From an uncultured bacterium (lineage in GTDB: Bacteria > Bacillota_I > Bacilli_A > Erysipelotrichales > Erysipelotrichaceae): a stretch of DNA of 64,000 bases. How positions within the stretch are numbered: the stretch's first letter is position 1; every line of letters starts with the position of its first letter. A program made the translations under genes and the position numbers. The stretch is taken from NCBI GenBank assembly GCA_903847945.1, contig CAINEY010000011.1, positions 225,290 to 289,289 on the forward strand, in the 5' to 3' direction. Of this stretch, positions 43,768-52,869 are shown piece after piece. The notes under the pieces were generated by a model. It was not told the DNA's origin, made no database searches, and saw only the letters and a list, made by a program, of their open reading frames with translations.

Positions 43768-44570
43768 AGATCGTTGTCTGCATCAAACAAGTCCCTGCGA
43801 CCCAAGAGGTTCAAATCGATCCAATCACCGGAACGATGAAGCGCCAAGGCATGGACGCTAAAATGAATCCTTATGACTTGATTGCTTTGGAACAAGCCTT
43901 TCAACTCAAAGAAAAGGTTGGCGGATCCGTCACAGTGATCAGTATGGGCCCTACACAGGCCGATGCGGTCTTGCGAGAGGCGCTCGCGATGGGTGCCGAT
44001 CAGGCTATCCTGGTCAGTGATCGGGCTTTTGGCGGTTCTGATGTCTTGGCGACAGCCAGAACCTTGGCGATGACCTTGCGAAAAGTCGGATCGGATGCGG
44101 ACCTCTTTATCTTTGGCCATCAAACCACGGATGGGGATACGGCTCAAGTCGGTCCGGCCGTCGCTGCACTTTTGGATATTCCTCAAGCTTCGCTGGTTCG
44201 ATCGATTGATAACCATGACTCGTTTATCGAGATCGAACAAAAGCTGGGATCGCTCATTCAACGGGCGACCATCAAGAAACCATGTCTGATTACGGTGGAT
44301 CCCCACGAATTGACCCCGCGTTTACCGTCTTACTGGCGCTTACGGACGCTGACTTCGGACGCTGTTCAACTGTTGGGTTTGGCGGATTTGGATGCTTCAG
44401 CCAAAACTAAGGTTGGGATTTTGGGATCGCCGACTCGAGTCTTGCGTATCTTCCCGCCGCAGCGGTCGACCAAGAGTGTGGTCTTGGATGGCAAGGCTTC
44501 CGATATCGGACAACAGCTGGTTGAGGATCTGATTCAGGCTCATCTGGCAGAAAGGGTCATCCATGGCTGA
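43764..44570 (+). CDS. etfB: Electron transfer flavoprotein beta subunit
   Basis: A 268-residue EtfB: N-terminal KIVVCIKQVP, a MNPYDLIALEQAF motif, and FIFGHQTTDGDTAQVGPAVAALL, which in bifurcating Etfs lines the second flavin site. It works with EtfA as electron carrier for the FAD oxidase encoded downstream. The gene overlaps gntR by four bases and etfA by eight. Confidence 0.95.
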   Translation: MKIVVCIKQVPATQEVQIDPITGTMKRQGMDAKMNPYDLIALEQAFQLKEKVGGSVTVISMGPTQADAVLREALAMGADQAILVSDRAFGGSDVLATARTLAMTLRKVGSDADLFIFGHQTTDGDTAQVGPAVAALLDIPQASLVRSIDNHDSFIEIEQKLGSLIQRATIKKPCLITVDPHELTPRLPSYWRLRTLTSDAVQLLGLADLDASAKTKVGILGSPTRVLRIFPPQRSTKSVVLDGKASDIGQQLVEDLIQAHLAERVIHG

Positions 44571-45579
44571 ACCCCTCACAAAAAGCAACACTTCCGGCAT
44601 CTGTGTCATCGCCGAGGTGGAACATCAAACCTTACATCCGGTGACCCTGGAACTCTTAGGGAAAGCCGTTGATTTGGCGAAGAAACTGCCCGGTCCAATC
44701 TCATGTTTGATCTATGGGCACGATGTGGCTTCATTAGGACAATGGGCCCTCTCGTTTGGGGCTCAACAGGTCCTGGTCTTGGATCATCGGGAATTGGCGG
44801 CATTTCGAACAGACATCATGGCTTCGGTTTTACATGAAGCCATTCATGATCTCAAACCGGCCGTTGTTCTGATTGGAGCAACGCCCATCGGACGTTCATT
44901 GGCTCCGCGTTTAGCGGGGCTCTTGGAGACCGGTTTGACTGCGGATTGTACGGAACTGGACATCAGTGATCATGGAGATCTCATTCAACGGCGTCCGGCG
45001 TGGGGCGGCAACATCATGGCCGATATCGTCACTCAGAACCATCGCCCCCAGATGGCCAGTGTTCGACCCAAGATTTTCACTCCGATTCCTGAGATCGCCA
45101 ATCCTAACGGATCGATTCGGCGCTTCGCCTTGGATCCCGATCTTCTTTTATCGGGCATCAACGTCCTGTCGCGCACGGAAGAACCGATGACCACCTCCAT
45201 CAGTGATGCCTCACGAATCGTCGTAGCGGGGCTGGGGGTTGCGGATGAGACCGGACTCGAACTGGTTCATGCGTTAGCCAAAAGGCTCAATGCAGCCGTT
45301 GCTTACACCCGTCCGCTGATCGAACGCGGCATTGGGAATTACACCCATCAGATCGGCTTGAGCGGCCGTACCGTGGCACCTGATCTCTTGGTGGCGTGTG
45401 GGGTCAGCGGCTCGGTGCAGTTTGCAGCCGGTATGGGCAAAAGCAAACACATCATCGCTATCAACAGCGATCCCGATGCGGAAATTTTCACGTTGGCTCA
45501 TGTGGGGGTCGTCGGGGATTGTTATTCGGTGATTCCGCAATGGATCGATGCGCTCGATCAAGGAGACTATCATGTTTAA
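44563..45579 (+). CDS. etfA: Electron transfer flavoprotein alpha subunit
   Basis: A 338-residue EtfA. The N-terminal Rossmann-like half is followed by the FAD-binding C-terminal domain: YTRPLIERGIGNYTHQIGLSGR (parts: RPLIERG, HQIGLSG), the VACGVSGSVQFAAGM motif, and VGVVGDCYSVIP. Unlike Acetobacterium LctC it has no N-terminal 4Fe-4S ferredoxin-like part (no CxxCxxC cluster). Eight-base overlap with etfB and eight with the oxidase gene. Confidence 0.95.
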   Translation: MAEPLTKSNTSGICVIAEVEHQTLHPVTLELLGKAVDLAKKLPGPISCLIYGHDVASLGQWALSFGAQQVLVLDHRELAAFRTDIMASVLHEAIHDLKPAVVLIGATPIGRSLAPRLAGLLETGLTADCTELDISDHGDLIQRRPAWGGNIMADIVTQNHRPQMASVRPKIFTPIPEIANPNGSIRRFALDPDLLLSGINVLSRTEEPMTTSISDASRIVVAGLGVADETGLELVHALAKRLNAAVAYTRPLIERGIGNYTHQIGLSGRTVAPDLLVACGVSGSVQFAAGMGKSKHIIAINSDPDAEIFTLAHVGVVGDCYSVIPQWIDALDQGDYHV

Positions 45580-46963
45580 ATCGGTGGATGCTCAGGATAT
45601 CTTGGCACTTAAAGCGTTGATTGATCCCAAGAAGGTCATTACAGACCTTCCGGAAGGTCTTAATGTCGATGAGATGCCGATCTACGGCAAAGGCAATGCC
45701 CAAGTGCTCGTCAACGTCGAAACCACGGATGATGTCGTTGAGGTTCTGCGTTATGCGCATGCCCGCCACATCGCCATTACCCCGCGCGGATCGGGAACAA
45801 GCCTAGTCGGTAGTTCCGTGGCTCTGCATGGGGGCATCGTCCTTTCAACGGCTAAAATGAATAAGATCAAACGCATCGATCCGTTGACCATGACGGCGGT
45901 GATTGAACCCGGGGTTCTTCTGATGAGCCTGGCGGCGGAAGTCGACGCCAAGGGCTTGTTGTATGCTCCGGATCCCGGAGAGAAGAGCGCAACAATCGGT
46001 GGTAATGTCGCCACCAATGCCGGTGGCATGCGTGCCGTCAAGTACGGGGTTACCCGCGATCACATTGTGGCGCTGGAAGCCGTTTTGGCGGATGGGACCC
46101 TCATCCACACCGGATCGGCTGTCGCCAAAGACAGCTCCGGTTACGATCTGAAAGATTTACTGATCGGTTCGGAAGGTACGCTTGCCGTGATCACCGAGAT
46201 CACCGTCAAAGTCCTGCCTAAACCGAAATTCACCGTGTCCTTGGTGATTCCGTTTGCGGACATCACCACCGCACTACAAGCGGTTCCGCCGTTGATGCAG
46301 TTGCCGGATCGTCCGGTGACCCTGGAGTTCATGGAGAAGGAAGTGCTGGAGGATGCCAAGGAGTACTTGGGGAAGGATTTCGCCGATCGCAACTGGCCGG
46401 CTTACCTGATCCTCAGCTACAGTGCCAACGTGAAGCCGGCCCTTGAAAGTCTTCTAGATACGGCTTCAGATACTCTCAAGAAGCTTGGTGCAAAGGACGT
46501 CTTCCTCTCGGATACGACCGATCGCTTACAAGCCATGTGGGCAACGCGCGGCGCCTTCTTGGAAGCCATCAAGAACTCGACCCCGGAAATGGATGAGATC
46601 GATGTGTGTCTGCCGATCCAAACGATTCCCGGATACCTGCAGGAAGTCAAAGCACTGTCGGTGTCCAGCGGAGTTCGCATTCGCAGCTTCGGTCACGCCG
46701 GCGACGGAAACCTGCATATCTATCTCTGTAAGGATCAGATCGAAGCATCCCGTTGGAACGCTCTTCTGCCGCAACTGTTAGATACCCTCTATACCCGGGC
46801 CTTCGCCTTGGGAGGTGTCGTCAGCGGAGAACACGGCATCGGACACGCCAAGAAAGCCTATCTGAAACAAGCCGTCGGTGAACCCAGCATCCGTTTGATG
46901 CGCGGCATCAAAGCCGCTTTCGATCCCACCGGCATCTTGAATCCCGGTAAAATCATCGATTAA
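45572..46963 (+). CDS. FAD-linked oxidase (GlcD/D-lactate dehydrogenase type)
   Basis: A 463-residue enzyme of the VAO/GlcD family. The FAD-binding domain has TPRGSGTSLVG, the DPGEKSATIGGN motif and NAGGMRAVKYG; the C-terminal domain has GHAGDGNLHIY (substrate and metal His) and SGEHGIGHAKK. Linked to etfBA and an FCD regulator, it matches the LctD subunit of lactate dehydrogenase/Etf complexes. Glycolate or other 2-hydroxy acids are possible substrates. AAGGAG precedes the start; the longer ORF start lies inside etfA. No lactate permease is encoded nearby. Confidence 0.9.
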   Translation: MFKSVDAQDILALKALIDPKKVITDLPEGLNVDEMPIYGKGNAQVLVNVETTDDVVEVLRYAHARHIAITPRGSGTSLVGSSVALHGGIVLSTAKMNKIKRIDPLTMTAVIEPGVLLMSLAAEVDAKGLLYAPDPGEKSATIGGNVATNAGGMRAVKYGVTRDHIVALEAVLADGTLIHTGSAVAKDSSGYDLKDLLIGSEGTLAVITEITVKVLPKPKFTVSLVIPFADITTALQAVPPLMQLPDRPVTLEFMEKEVLEDAKEYLGKDFADRNWPAYLILSYSANVKPALESLLDTASDTLKKLGAKDVFLSDTTDRLQAMWATRGAFLEAIKNSTPEMDEIDVCLPIQTIPGYLQEVKALSVSSGVRIRSFGHAGDGNLHIYLCKDQIEASRWNALLPQLLDTLYTRAFALGGVVSGEHGIGHAKKAYLKQAVGEPSIRLMRGIKAAFDPTGILNPGKIID

Positions 46964-46967
46964 GCAG

Positions 46968-46995
46968 AAGGCAAGCCAAGGCTTGCCTTTAATTT
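46968..46995 (+). terminator. Terminator of the etf-oxidase operon
   Basis: AAGGCAAGCC, AA loop, GGCTTGCCTT, then TAATTTC. Confidence 0.8.
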
Positions 46996-47008
46996 CTCTG
47001 AGTGGTTA

Positions 47009-47017
47009 TGCTAAAAT
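47009..47017 (+). promoter_or_regulatory. Extended -10 promoter of pepV
   Basis: TGC-TAAAAT, 18 bases before the ATG, with CGGAGG as ribosome binding site. Confidence 0.5.
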
Positions 47018-47035
47018 AGAGCGGAGGTAAAACAT

Positions 47036-48415
47036 ATGGACTTTATTCACGAAGCACGCAAACATCAGGATCAGATCGTCAAGGATCTGGTTGGCCTGAT
47101 TAAGATTCCTTCCTTGACCGATCCGGCCACCGCAAAACCGGGAGCACCGTTTGGGCATGCTCTTCGTCAAGCCTTGGATTATACCTTGGAATTAGGCCAA
47201 CGCGACGGATTTAAAACCCGTGATCTGGAAGGTTATGCCGGGGTCATCGAATTCGGAGAAGGCTCCGAAATCATGGGGATCTTGGGTCACTTGGATGTGG
47301 TGCCTGTCGGTACGGGATGGACGTTTGATCCCTTTGGCGGCACGATCAAGGATGGATTTATCATGGGTCGCGGTGCGCAGGACGATAAGGGTCCCAGCAT
47401 TGCCGGTTATGCGGCCATGCGGTTATTGAAACAACTGGGCATTACCCCCAAGAAGCGGGTCTTCCTGATTTTGGGAACGGATGAAGAATCCGGAATGGCC
47501 TGCATGAAGTACTATAAAAAACACGGTGAGATCCCGCATTTCGGGTTTGTGCCGGATGCGGACTTCCCGGTTATTTACGGTGAGAAGGGGATCTTGAACC
47601 TGAAAGTGGCTGGTCACGCCGAAACGCAAATCGTGCGCTTATCGGCCGGAGAGCGGCCGAATGTGGTCATTGGGGAAGCCGAAGCCACTTTGATAGGCGC
47701 TGCGAAAGCAGACCTCTTTGCGTTCTACTTAAAATCACACCATCTGACCGGTTCGGTGCACGAACAGGACGGATTGACAACCTACGCCATCAAAGGCCGT
47801 TATGCCCACGGTTCCTTACCGCAGGAAGGGATCAACGCAGCCTGGCACCTTTTGAACTTTGTCGGCAGTGCGTATCAGGATGCGACCTCATACGAGTTGG
47901 CGACGCTATTGGAACACTACCGCGGGGATGCCTTGGGTATTCGCGTGTTTGGGTCCCACATGGGTTTCTTAACGATGAATCTGGGTATCGTGCGCATTGA
48001 AAACAACATGATCGATTTGACCCTCGATATCCGTTACCCGCAGGAAACCAACGATCAGTTCATCCTGACTCAAGTGGATGCAGCCGTCAAGAAGGTCTTG
48101 CCGGGATTAAGCACCACCAGCATTGCGCATAAAGGACCGCTCTTTGTCGATCCGCAGTCCAAACTGGTTTCCACCCTGGAAAAGATCTACCGCACTTACA
48201 GCGGGGATACGCAGACCAAGCTGTTGACCATGGGCGGGGGAACGTATGCCCGTTCGTTCGATAACTTTGTTGCGTTTGGTGCGGAATTCCCGTTGCGTCA
48301 GCGTCCGTCATGGGTCGGTCAAGTGCACCAGGCCGATGAAGGCTATGAGATCGAACAACTCATCTTGGCAACGGCCATTTATGCCCAAGCTATTTACGAT
48401 CTGGCTTGTGTTTAA
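47036..48415 (+). CDS. pepV: PepV-like dipeptidase (M20 family)
   Basis: A 459-residue zinc dipeptidase of the PepV/Sapep type. The motifs are GHLDVVPVG (metal His, Asp), GRGAQDDKGPS (bridging Asp), LGTDEESG (catalytic Glu pair), PDADFPVIYGEKG and the late MGGGTYARSF. It probably completes peptide degradation inside the cell. It heads a group of pepV-trmB-M42 peptidase that overlap or nearly overlap. Confidence 0.94.
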   Translation: MDFIHEARKHQDQIVKDLVGLIKIPSLTDPATAKPGAPFGHALRQALDYTLELGQRDGFKTRDLEGYAGVIEFGEGSEIMGILGHLDVVPVGTGWTFDPFGGTIKDGFIMGRGAQDDKGPSIAGYAAMRLLKQLGITPKKRVFLILGTDEESGMACMKYYKKHGEIPHFGFVPDADFPVIYGEKGILNLKVAGHAETQIVRLSAGERPNVVIGEAEATLIGAAKADLFAFYLKSHHLTGSVHEQDGLTTYAIKGRYAHGSLPQEGINAAWHLLNFVGSAYQDATSYELATLLEHYRGDALGIRVFGSHMGFLTMNLGIVRIENNMIDLTLDIRYPQETNDQFILTQVDAAVKKVLPGLSTTSIAHKGPLFVDPQSKLVSTLEKIYRTYSGDTQTKLLTMGGGTYARSFDNFVAFGAEFPLRQRPSWVGQVHQADEGYEIEQLILATAIYAQAIYDLACV

Positions 48416-48417
48416 CC

Positions 48418-49044
48418 ATGCGGATGCGTCATAAACCGTGGGCATTGCCTTACCTCAAAGCCCATCCGCAAGTCGTCTTTGAACCGCAAGAGAAACCTCT
48501 ACAGTTAAGCGATCATTCCTCATCGTTGATTTTGGAGATCGGCAGCGGCAAAGGACGTTACGTGTCGACGTTGGCTCAGCGCTTTCCCCAACATCACTAC
48601 ATTGCCTTGGAGAAAGACATCAACGTGTCGGCGACGGCCCTCAAAGCCGCAGGCGACACGTTGCCCAAGAATTTGACCTGGATCGTCGGCAGTGCCGGGG
48701 ATCTGGAACGTTACTTTGAACCCGGTGTTCTGGACGAGATCCATCTCAACTTCAGTGACCCGTGGCCCAAGAAGGGGCATGAGAAGCGTCGCTTGACGTC
48801 CAGAACGTTCATGCCGATGATGCTGAACGTGTTAAAGCCCCAGGGCGTGATTCGCTTCAAGACCGACAATGCCTCTCTTTTTGAATACACGATGCTGCAA
48901 ATGCAAACGTATCCGTTGGAGCTTCTCGAGTTCAACGTGCAATACACGCATGATGGAAGTATCGATGTACACACCGAATACGAACAGAAGTTTAACGCAC
49001 TGAATCAACCGATTTATCGCGCTATTTGGAGGAAGAAACCATGA
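48418..49044 (+). CDS. trmB: tRNA (guanine-N7-)-methyltransferase
   Basis: Methylates G46 in tRNA with SAM. The 208-residue protein has MRMRHKPWA at the N terminus, the SAM motif LEIGSGKGRYV, and the TrmB signature NFSDPWPKKGHEKRRL at about residue 115. It starts two bases after the pepV stop without a Shine-Dalgarno, so translation likely re-initiates there; ATG 48424 is an alternative start. Confidence 0.96.
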   Translation: MRMRHKPWALPYLKAHPQVVFEPQEKPLQLSDHSSSLILEIGSGKGRYVSTLAQRFPQHHYIALEKDINVSATALKAAGDTLPKNLTWIVGSAGDLERYFEPGVLDEIHLNFSDPWPKKGHEKRRLTSRTFMPMMLNVLKPQGVIRFKTDNASLFEYTMLQMQTYPLELLEFNVQYTHDGSIDVHTEYEQKFNALNQPIYRAIWRKKP

Positions 49045-50123
49045 ATGATTTCACGCTGGAGTTGATGAAAAGCCTGACACAAGCTCACGGGATTTCCGGA
49101 GACGAGAAAGCCGTCAGCCGGCTTTTAAAGGGGTACTACGAAGGTTATTGCGATGAGTTGGTCTATGATCAGCTGGGATCGATCTTCGCCATCAAACGCT
49201 CGAAAAACCCGCAAGCCAAGACGCTCATGTTGGCGGGGCACATGGATGAAGTGGGATTCATTGTCAATGCGATTTCTGAGAACGGACTCTTGGGATTGGC
49301 TCCGATTGGAGGCTGGTGGTCTCAAACCCTTTTGGGTCAACGGGTCATCGTCAAAGCCAAGGATGGAACCTTAATCAAGGGAACGATCGCCTCCATTCCC
49401 CCGCACTTACTGACTGATGCTGAGCGTAAAGCGCCTATGGAAATCAAGAACATGCGGGTTGATGTCGGAGCCACCGACAAAGCTGGAATCTTAGCGATGG
49501 GGATCCACATGGGCTCACCGGTCGTTTTGGATGGACCTTTTGAAGTGTTAGCAAACGGGAAACGACTCTTGGCGAAAGCCTGGGACAACCGTTACGGGTG
49601 CATCCTTGGGGTGGAATTGTTGCGCGCCTTGAAGGATGTCGATCTCGACGTTCATCTGGCGGTTGGCGCAACGGTTCAGGAAGAAGTCGGAACGCGCGGT
49701 GCTCAAACCGCAACGTACAAGATCAAACCGGATGCGGCCATTGTCTTTGACTGTTCACCAGCCAATGATATCAGCGGAGACAAGGACGCTTTCGGGCACT
49801 TGGGCCAAGGACCACTTATCCGCTTTATCGATGCAAACTACCTGCCGCATCGGGGATTCATCAACTACTACACGGATGTGCTCGATCATGCCAAGATCCC
49901 TTACCAATATTACCAATCCCTGGGTGGAACGGATGCCGGCGCGATTCATAAATCCCTGGAAGGGGTGTTGACCCTGACGGCGTGCATCTGTGCGCGTAAC
50001 ATCCATACCAACTCCTCCATCATCGATACGGAAGACTATGAAAACGCCAAGAAGGCGATGTTGGCTTTGATTCCGACCTTGACATCAAAGACCATCGCCG
50101 ACTTGCAAATCGTGATACAATAA
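49041..50123 (+). CDS. M42 family aminopeptidase
   Basis: A 360-residue metal aminopeptidase (glutamyl aminopeptidase/YsdC/FrvX-like, TET type). Metal ligands and catalytic residues appear in LAGHMDEVGFIV, AWDNRYGC, QEEVGTRGA and FDCSPANDISGD, with the late GGTDAGAIH motif. The family usually forms dodecamers that trim peptides. The start at 49041 lies eight bases after GGAGG and overlaps trmB by four bases. Confidence 0.92.
   Translation: MNDFTLELMKSLTQAHGISGDEKAVSRLLKGYYEGYCDELVYDQLGSIFAIKRSKNPQAKTLMLAGHMDEVGFIVNAISENGLLGLAPIGGWWSQTLLGQRVIVKAKDGTLIKGTIASIPPHLLTDAERKAPMEIKNMRVDVGATDKAGILAMGIHMGSPVVLDGPFEVLANGKRLLAKAWDNRYGCILGVELLRALKDVDLDVHLAVGATVQEEVGTRGAQTATYKIKPDAAIVFDCSPANDISGDKDAFGHLGQGPLIRFIDANYLPHRGFINYYTDVLDHAKIPYQYYQSLGGTDAGAIHKSLEGVLTLTACICARNIHTNSSIIDTEDYENAKKAMLALIPTLTSKTIADLQIVIQ
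50113..50121 (+). promoter_or_regulatory. Extended -10 promoter, possible leaderless start
   Basis: TGA-TACAAT followed by exactly six bases and the ATG at 50128. It lies in the last codons of the M42 gene, so re-initiation after that gene's stop is an alternative. Confidence 0.5.
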
Positions 50124-50127
50124 AGCC

Positions 50128-50868
50128 ATGAAGAACCGGTTTCTTGTTTTGATGTTGGGATTGCTCCTGTTGAGCGGTTGCTCAGGTCTTTCAACGAGCG
50201 CCTTGGATCGTCAATTGAAGGAAGCGGTTCAAAACGCCTCCATCGTTGATTTCAATGCGGTCAACAACATCCAAAAAACCTTGTACACCTATTATCTTCC
50301 CCCGCATTTGGGAAGGATTCAATCCACCGAAACCGCCTCGATTTTACGTTCCGGCAATGTCAACATCCTCATGAATCTGGACGTGATCGATGTGATCGCC
50401 GATACGTACTATGAAACCAAAAACGTATTCAAACAACTGGTGACCCAAAGCCAGTCTCTGTTGAGCTTCGACGGGGAATTAACCAATGCGCAACTGAAAA
50501 CACTGACGTATAAAGTTACAGTCATCTCTATCGGCAATCAAGAAGTCCTGTTGACGCTGGAGAGTGGCTATTTTATCCTGACGGCCATCACGGCAACAGT
50601 CGATGCACCCGACATCTTGGAAGACATGGTGCTCTTGGTGCGTTCGGCTCAGGTCGATAAAGAACGGGTTTTAATCGCCTATTCGACGCGGGAATCCATC
50701 GATTACCAACAGGAGACCATCGATTTGTTTGAGCAGATTGCGCCGGAATCCGGCAGTGTACTGGACATGATTTCCGGAGAAGACCCTATCGACTTCCCCG
50801 AAGTCAACGATTCGGATGTTCCCCCGACGGACGATTTGATTCCGACGGATCCGGACATCACCAACTAG
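50128..50868 (+). CDS. Uncharacterised lipoprotein
   Basis: A 246-residue protein with a lipoprotein signal peptide (LLLLSGC, Cys at about residue 18). The mature part is mixed alpha/beta, with a strongly acidic Asp/Pro-rich C-terminal tail (last 25 residues). I do not recognise a family. It lies between a peptidase and a disordered protein in front of murC, so a cell-envelope role is possible. There is no ribosome binding site: the ATG is six bases after an extended -10 box and four bases after the preceding stop codon. Confidence 0.75.
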   Translation: MKNRFLVLMLGLLLLSGCSGLSTSALDRQLKEAVQNASIVDFNAVNNIQKTLYTYYLPPHLGRIQSTETASILRSGNVNILMNLDVIDVIADTYYETKNVFKQLVTQSQSLLSFDGELTNAQLKTLTYKVTVISIGNQEVLLTLESGYFILTAITATVDAPDILEDMVLLVRSAQVDKERVLIAYSTRESIDYQQETIDLFEQIAPESGSVLDMISGEDPIDFPEVNDSDVPPTDDLIPTDPDITN

Positions 50869-50878
50869 GGAGGGGACC

Positions 50879-51526
50879 ATGCTGAAGAAACTCGCATCCT
50901 TGCTGTTTGAAGAAGAAGAAGTCGAAGAACCGGCCCCTAAGCCGGTCAAGAAGAAAGTCCAGGAACCGGTGAATGAAGAACCGGCACCTTTACCTGTGAC
51001 TTCCCGTTCGTTTGAATCGAAAGCTGCGGATGAACCCCAACCGGTCAAAGAGCCGATGCTCGTCGAAGAACCGGTTCAAGCCAAACCAATCATCCGGGAA
51101 TCGATCTTGGCGGATACGCCGAAACCCGTTGTGAACAAACCTATCCAGAGTACGGCCCCTTATGAGTTCCGTCCGTTGATCTCCCCGATTTTTGGGGTGA
51201 GCGAACACGAACAGACGCATCGTCCTGCTTTTGTGGCGACGGCTGAAGTCCAAAACGACTCCCACCTGCAAACCGTCATCAGCCCTTACTATGGGGCGAT
51301 CCATAAAGATCCCAAAATCAGCTCAGGGACTCCCGTAGAACCGATTCCATCACCTGTGACGCCCATCAAAACGGAACCCGTCGTAGAAAAAGCAGCGGTG
51401 GTCGAACCAGTCATTGAAAATCTGGCTTTGGAAGCGCTCATTGACAATGATCCCGAACCGGTGACACTAACCCCAAGCGAACCGGAAGATCATGAACAGT
51501 TTTCCCTGTTTGGGGACGACAAATGA
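50879..51526 (+). CDS. Intrinsically disordered protein with two ISP-aromatic-G motifs
   Basis: A 215-residue protein rich in Pro, Glu, Lys and Val, with no membrane segment or recognisable domain. The N terminus (MLKKLASLLFEEEE) looks like an amphipathic helix. Two similar motifs stand out: RPLISPIFGV (residues 98-107) and TVISPYYGAI (residues 132-141), each flanked by low-complexity sequence. The C terminus ends in an acidic FSLFGDDK. The gene has a strong GGGAGGGG site, and murC begins inside its stop codon. It may be a scaffold or membrane-associated linker in cell-wall synthesis or division; this is an inference. Confidence 0.75.
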   Translation: MLKKLASLLFEEEEVEEPAPKPVKKKVQEPVNEEPAPLPVTSRSFESKAADEPQPVKEPMLVEEPVQAKPIIRESILADTPKPVVNKPIQSTAPYEFRPLISPIFGVSEHEQTHRPAFVATAEVQNDSHLQTVISPYYGAIHKDPKISSGTPVEPIPSPVTPIKTEPVVEKAAVVEPVIENLALEALIDNDPEPVTLTPSEPEDHEQFSLFGDDK

Positions 51527-52827
51527 TTTTTTTCATTGGAATTAAAGGAGCCGGAATGGCGGCTTTGGCCTGCATGCTGAAAGAAAGCGGCCAACTCGTT
51601 GAAGGTTCGGACCTGACCAAGCATTTCTTTACCGAAGAACAACTCCACGATTTACAGATTCCTGTCCATCCTTTCGGGGTGTTGCCGCCGGAGGGTTCAA
51701 CCGTCATCATCGGTAACGCCTTCAAGGATGATCACCCGGATGTGGCAGCCGTCAAAGCCAATCCGAGTTTGACGATCTACCGCTACCACGAATATGTCGG
51801 GGAATTGACGCGTCGTTACACGACGATCGCATTGACCGGATCCCACGGAAAGACAACGACCACTACCATGATGGCCGCGATTTTGAGTGCATATGCCCCG
51901 ACGGCCTATCTGATCGGGGATGGCCATGGGCATTTGAGTGCAGATAGTCGATATCTGGCCATTGAAGCCGATGAATACCGGCGCTTTTTTTTGGCGTATT
52001 TTCCCAAATACGCCGTCGTGACCAACGTCGATCTCGATCATGTGGACTACTACAAGGACGAAGCTGATTACCGTTCGGCGTATGAAGCGTTTGCGAACAA
52101 TGTGAGTTCGACCCTGGTGCTTTTTGGGGATGATCCGGAAGTGCGCAAACTGAAACTCACAAAACCGCATCTGTATTACGGAATCGAACCGCACAACGAT
52201 GTGGTTGCGGAGATCCTTGAGGAAAAACCGACTTTTACCCGATTCAACCTGGTGTTCAAAGGTAATAACCTCGGCGAGATCCGCTTACCGTTCTCCGGAC
52301 GTCACTTGGTGTGGAATGCCTTGGGGACGATTACCGTGGCTGTTTTGGAAGGGATCCCTATTTCGGTGATCCAAGAGGGGATTGCCCGCTTTAAAGGTGC
52401 TGCCCGTCGTTTTGTGGTCGAAGACTACGGCGCCAATGTGTACATCGATGATTACGCGCATCATCCCACAGAAGTCTCCGTTACTATTGATGCAGCCCGC
52501 TTACGTTACCCGCATCACAAACTGGTGGCGATCTTCAAACCGCACCGGGTTTCCAGGGTCTATCGCTTTGCGAAAGAGTTTGCGGTTGCTCTGGATAAAG
52601 CGGATGCGGTGTATCTGTGTGATTTTACGGCAATTGATGACAAAGAACCGGGCATCGATATCGACATCAACTACCTCAAAGACCGCTCGAGCAAAGCTGT
52701 GGTGGTCACCGAAGATGAGACCGGAGCGCGTACTTTGGCTCAGGAAGCCCCTGCCGTTTATCTCTTTATGTCTTCCAAAGACATTTATGTGTTGAGTGAT
52801 GCGTTAAAGCGCTATCAGAAACCTTGA
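51523..52827 (+). CDS. murC: UDP-N-acetylmuramate--L-alanine ligase
   Basis: Adds L-Ala to UDP-MurNAc, the first peptide step of peptidoglycan synthesis. The 434-residue Mur ligase has the N-terminal FIGIKGAGMAALA motif, the ATP loop TGSHGKTTTTTM at about residue 105, and DDYAHHPTEV at about residue 310, typical of MurC. The ATG overlaps the preceding stop (ATGA). murC followed by DUF948, YtxH-like and ccpA genes is a Bacilli arrangement. Confidence 0.95.
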   Translation: MIFFIGIKGAGMAALACMLKESGQLVEGSDLTKHFFTEEQLHDLQIPVHPFGVLPPEGSTVIIGNAFKDDHPDVAAVKANPSLTIYRYHEYVGELTRRYTTIALTGSHGKTTTTTMMAAILSAYAPTAYLIGDGHGHLSADSRYLAIEADEYRRFFLAYFPKYAVVTNVDLDHVDYYKDEADYRSAYEAFANNVSSTLVLFGDDPEVRKLKLTKPHLYYGIEPHNDVVAEILEEKPTFTRFNLVFKGNNLGEIRLPFSGRHLVWNALGTITVAVLEGIPISVIQEGIARFKGAARRFVVEDYGANVYIDDYAHHPTEVSVTIDAARLRYPHHKLVAIFKPHRVSRVYRFAKEFAVALDKADAVYLCDFTAIDDKEPGIDIDINYLKDRSSKAVVVTEDETGARTLAQEAPAVYLFMSSKDIYVLSDALKRYQKP

Positions 52828-52852
52828 AAATATTTACATCCTCGGTTATACT
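52824..52852 (+). promoter_or_regulatory. Promoter of the DUF948 gene
   Basis: TTGAAA, a 17-base spacer and TATACT, overlapping the murC stop codon. Confidence 0.65.
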
Positions 52853-52869
52853 GAAATAGAGGTACCCGT

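Noticed and set aside
51838..51860. Run of ACG/ACC codons in murC as a slippage site
   Set aside because: It encodes the Thr-rich part of the Mur ligase ATP loop; there is no frameshift and the protein is full length.
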